In this document: one piece after another, positions 21,167-21,470 of the stretch
Layout of the letters: every line of letters starts with the position of its first letter
How positions within the stretch are numbered: position 1 is the stretch's first letter
NCBI GenBank assembly: GCA_021779435.1
Contig: JAJYAR010000006.1
Location: forward strand, 1 to 21,470
DNA: 21,470 nucleotides
Direction of reading: 5' to 3'
Origin: a bacterium
Lineage (GTDB): Bacteria; Verrucomicrobiota; Verrucomicrobiae; JAJYAR01
Notes under the pieces: generated by a model
What the model saw: only the letters and a program-made list of their open reading frames with translations
Database searches by the model: none
What the model was told of the DNA's origin: nothing
Position numbers and translations under genes: made by a program

Positions 21167-21470
21167 ATGACGAAACTACTCTGTGTGTATTGCGCCTCGA
21201 GCGACCGGCTCGACCCGAAGTACTACGCCGCTGCGGCGGAACTCGGTCGGCAGATGGTCTCCGGGGGGTGGGGATTGGTGTACGGAGGCGGACGCACCGG
21301 CATGATGGGGGCCGTCGCCCGCGCCGTGAAGCAGACGGGAGGTCGGGTCGTCGGCGTGATTCCTGAGTTCATGAAGGCCAAGGAGCTCGCGTACGCCGAG
21401 GCGGACGAGTTGGTGACGGTGATCACGATGCGCGAAAGGAAGCTGCTGATGGAAACTCGGGCCGATGCCT
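21167..21470 (+). CDS. LOG family protein (5' part, runs off the window)
   Basis: The ATG at 21167 begins MTKLLCVYCASSD, the canonical start of LOG/TIGR00730 proteins. These are Rossmann-fold phosphoribohydrolases that release free base from nucleoside 5'-monophosphates (cytokinin-activating in plants, with various bacterial roles). The next landmarks are YYAAAAELGRQMVSGGWGLV, YGGGRTGMMGAVARAV (substrate loop) and GGRVVGVIPEFM, with ERKLLME near the end. This last is the M-x-x-R-K-x-x-M element, in which the Arg is catalytic. The following PGGxGTxxE motif lies beyond base 21470. About 101 residues of a typical ~190 are present. The leader is CGCCCTTCC, without a Shine-Dalgarno. Confidence 0.93.
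   Translation, partial: MTKLLCVYCASSDRLDPKYYAAAAELGRQMVSGGWGLVYGGGRTGMMGAVARAVKQTGGRVVGVIPEFMKAKELAYAEADELVTVITMRERKLLMETRADA

Noticed and set aside
1..21470. tRNA, rRNA or integrated mobile element
   Set aside because: I read through the spacers and saw no cloverleaf-like sequence with TTCGAATC/TTCGANTC arms, no rRNA motifs, and no transposase or integrase coding sequence.

Overview
The window is a high-GC stretch of an ordinary-looking bacterial chromosome. The best guess for the source is a Verrucomicrobiota member, probably Opitutales/Opitutaceae-like. This rests on a double-length UvrA with four ABC modules (long UvrA is known in chlamydiae and relatives), a DUF4412-type secreted protein, start sites that mostly lack a Shine-Dalgarno sequence, and repeat-rich spacers. 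It is inference, because no rRNA or marker phylogeny was possible. Gram-negative character is supported by RlmJ, GluQRS and a LolA-like exported protein.

Layout. 1-414 is a chimeric fragment: a P1B-type metal ATPase piece joined in frame to the second half of a response-regulator receiver domain. 543-1199 is an anchored hypothetical protein. 1343-7402 (minus) is the giant uvrA. 7516-9446 holds DoxX, a small conserved-looking protein, an unknown 153-aa protein (minus) and a Nudix hydrolase. 9579-10832 (minus) holds a small hypothetical and a metallophosphoesterase, divergent from a secreted LolA-like protein (10874-11638). The DUF4412 protein (11723-12418, minus) ends in the clearest intrinsic terminator of the window. 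12509-13975 carries a YhcH/YjgK/YiaL protein and RlmJ. 13999-16428 (minus) carries two tiny paralogous proteins followed by a membrane hybrid histidine kinase. 16636-17028 (minus) is Hsp20. 17362-18967 holds a MazG-like pyrophosphohydrolase, an FmdB-like small protein, a MIF-family tautomerase (minus) and a small membrane protein. 19159-20839 (minus) holds Mog and GluQRS. A LOG-family gene starts at 21167 and runs off the end.

Most genes are housekeeping or repair functions in small, unrelated transcription units. I see no phage, integrase, transposase, tRNA, rRNA or CRISPR array. The unusual content is (i) the pair of SDVxWxxPxFxAP proteins in line with the histidine kinase, (ii) several families of short repeats (degenerate heptamers, GTTGCG palindromes, REP-like hairpins, CTCYGTG nonamers), one of which has entered the uvrA reading frame as a perfect 7-nt tandem, (iii) a structured hsp20 leader, and (iv) C-rich leaders without Shine-Dalgarno sequences.
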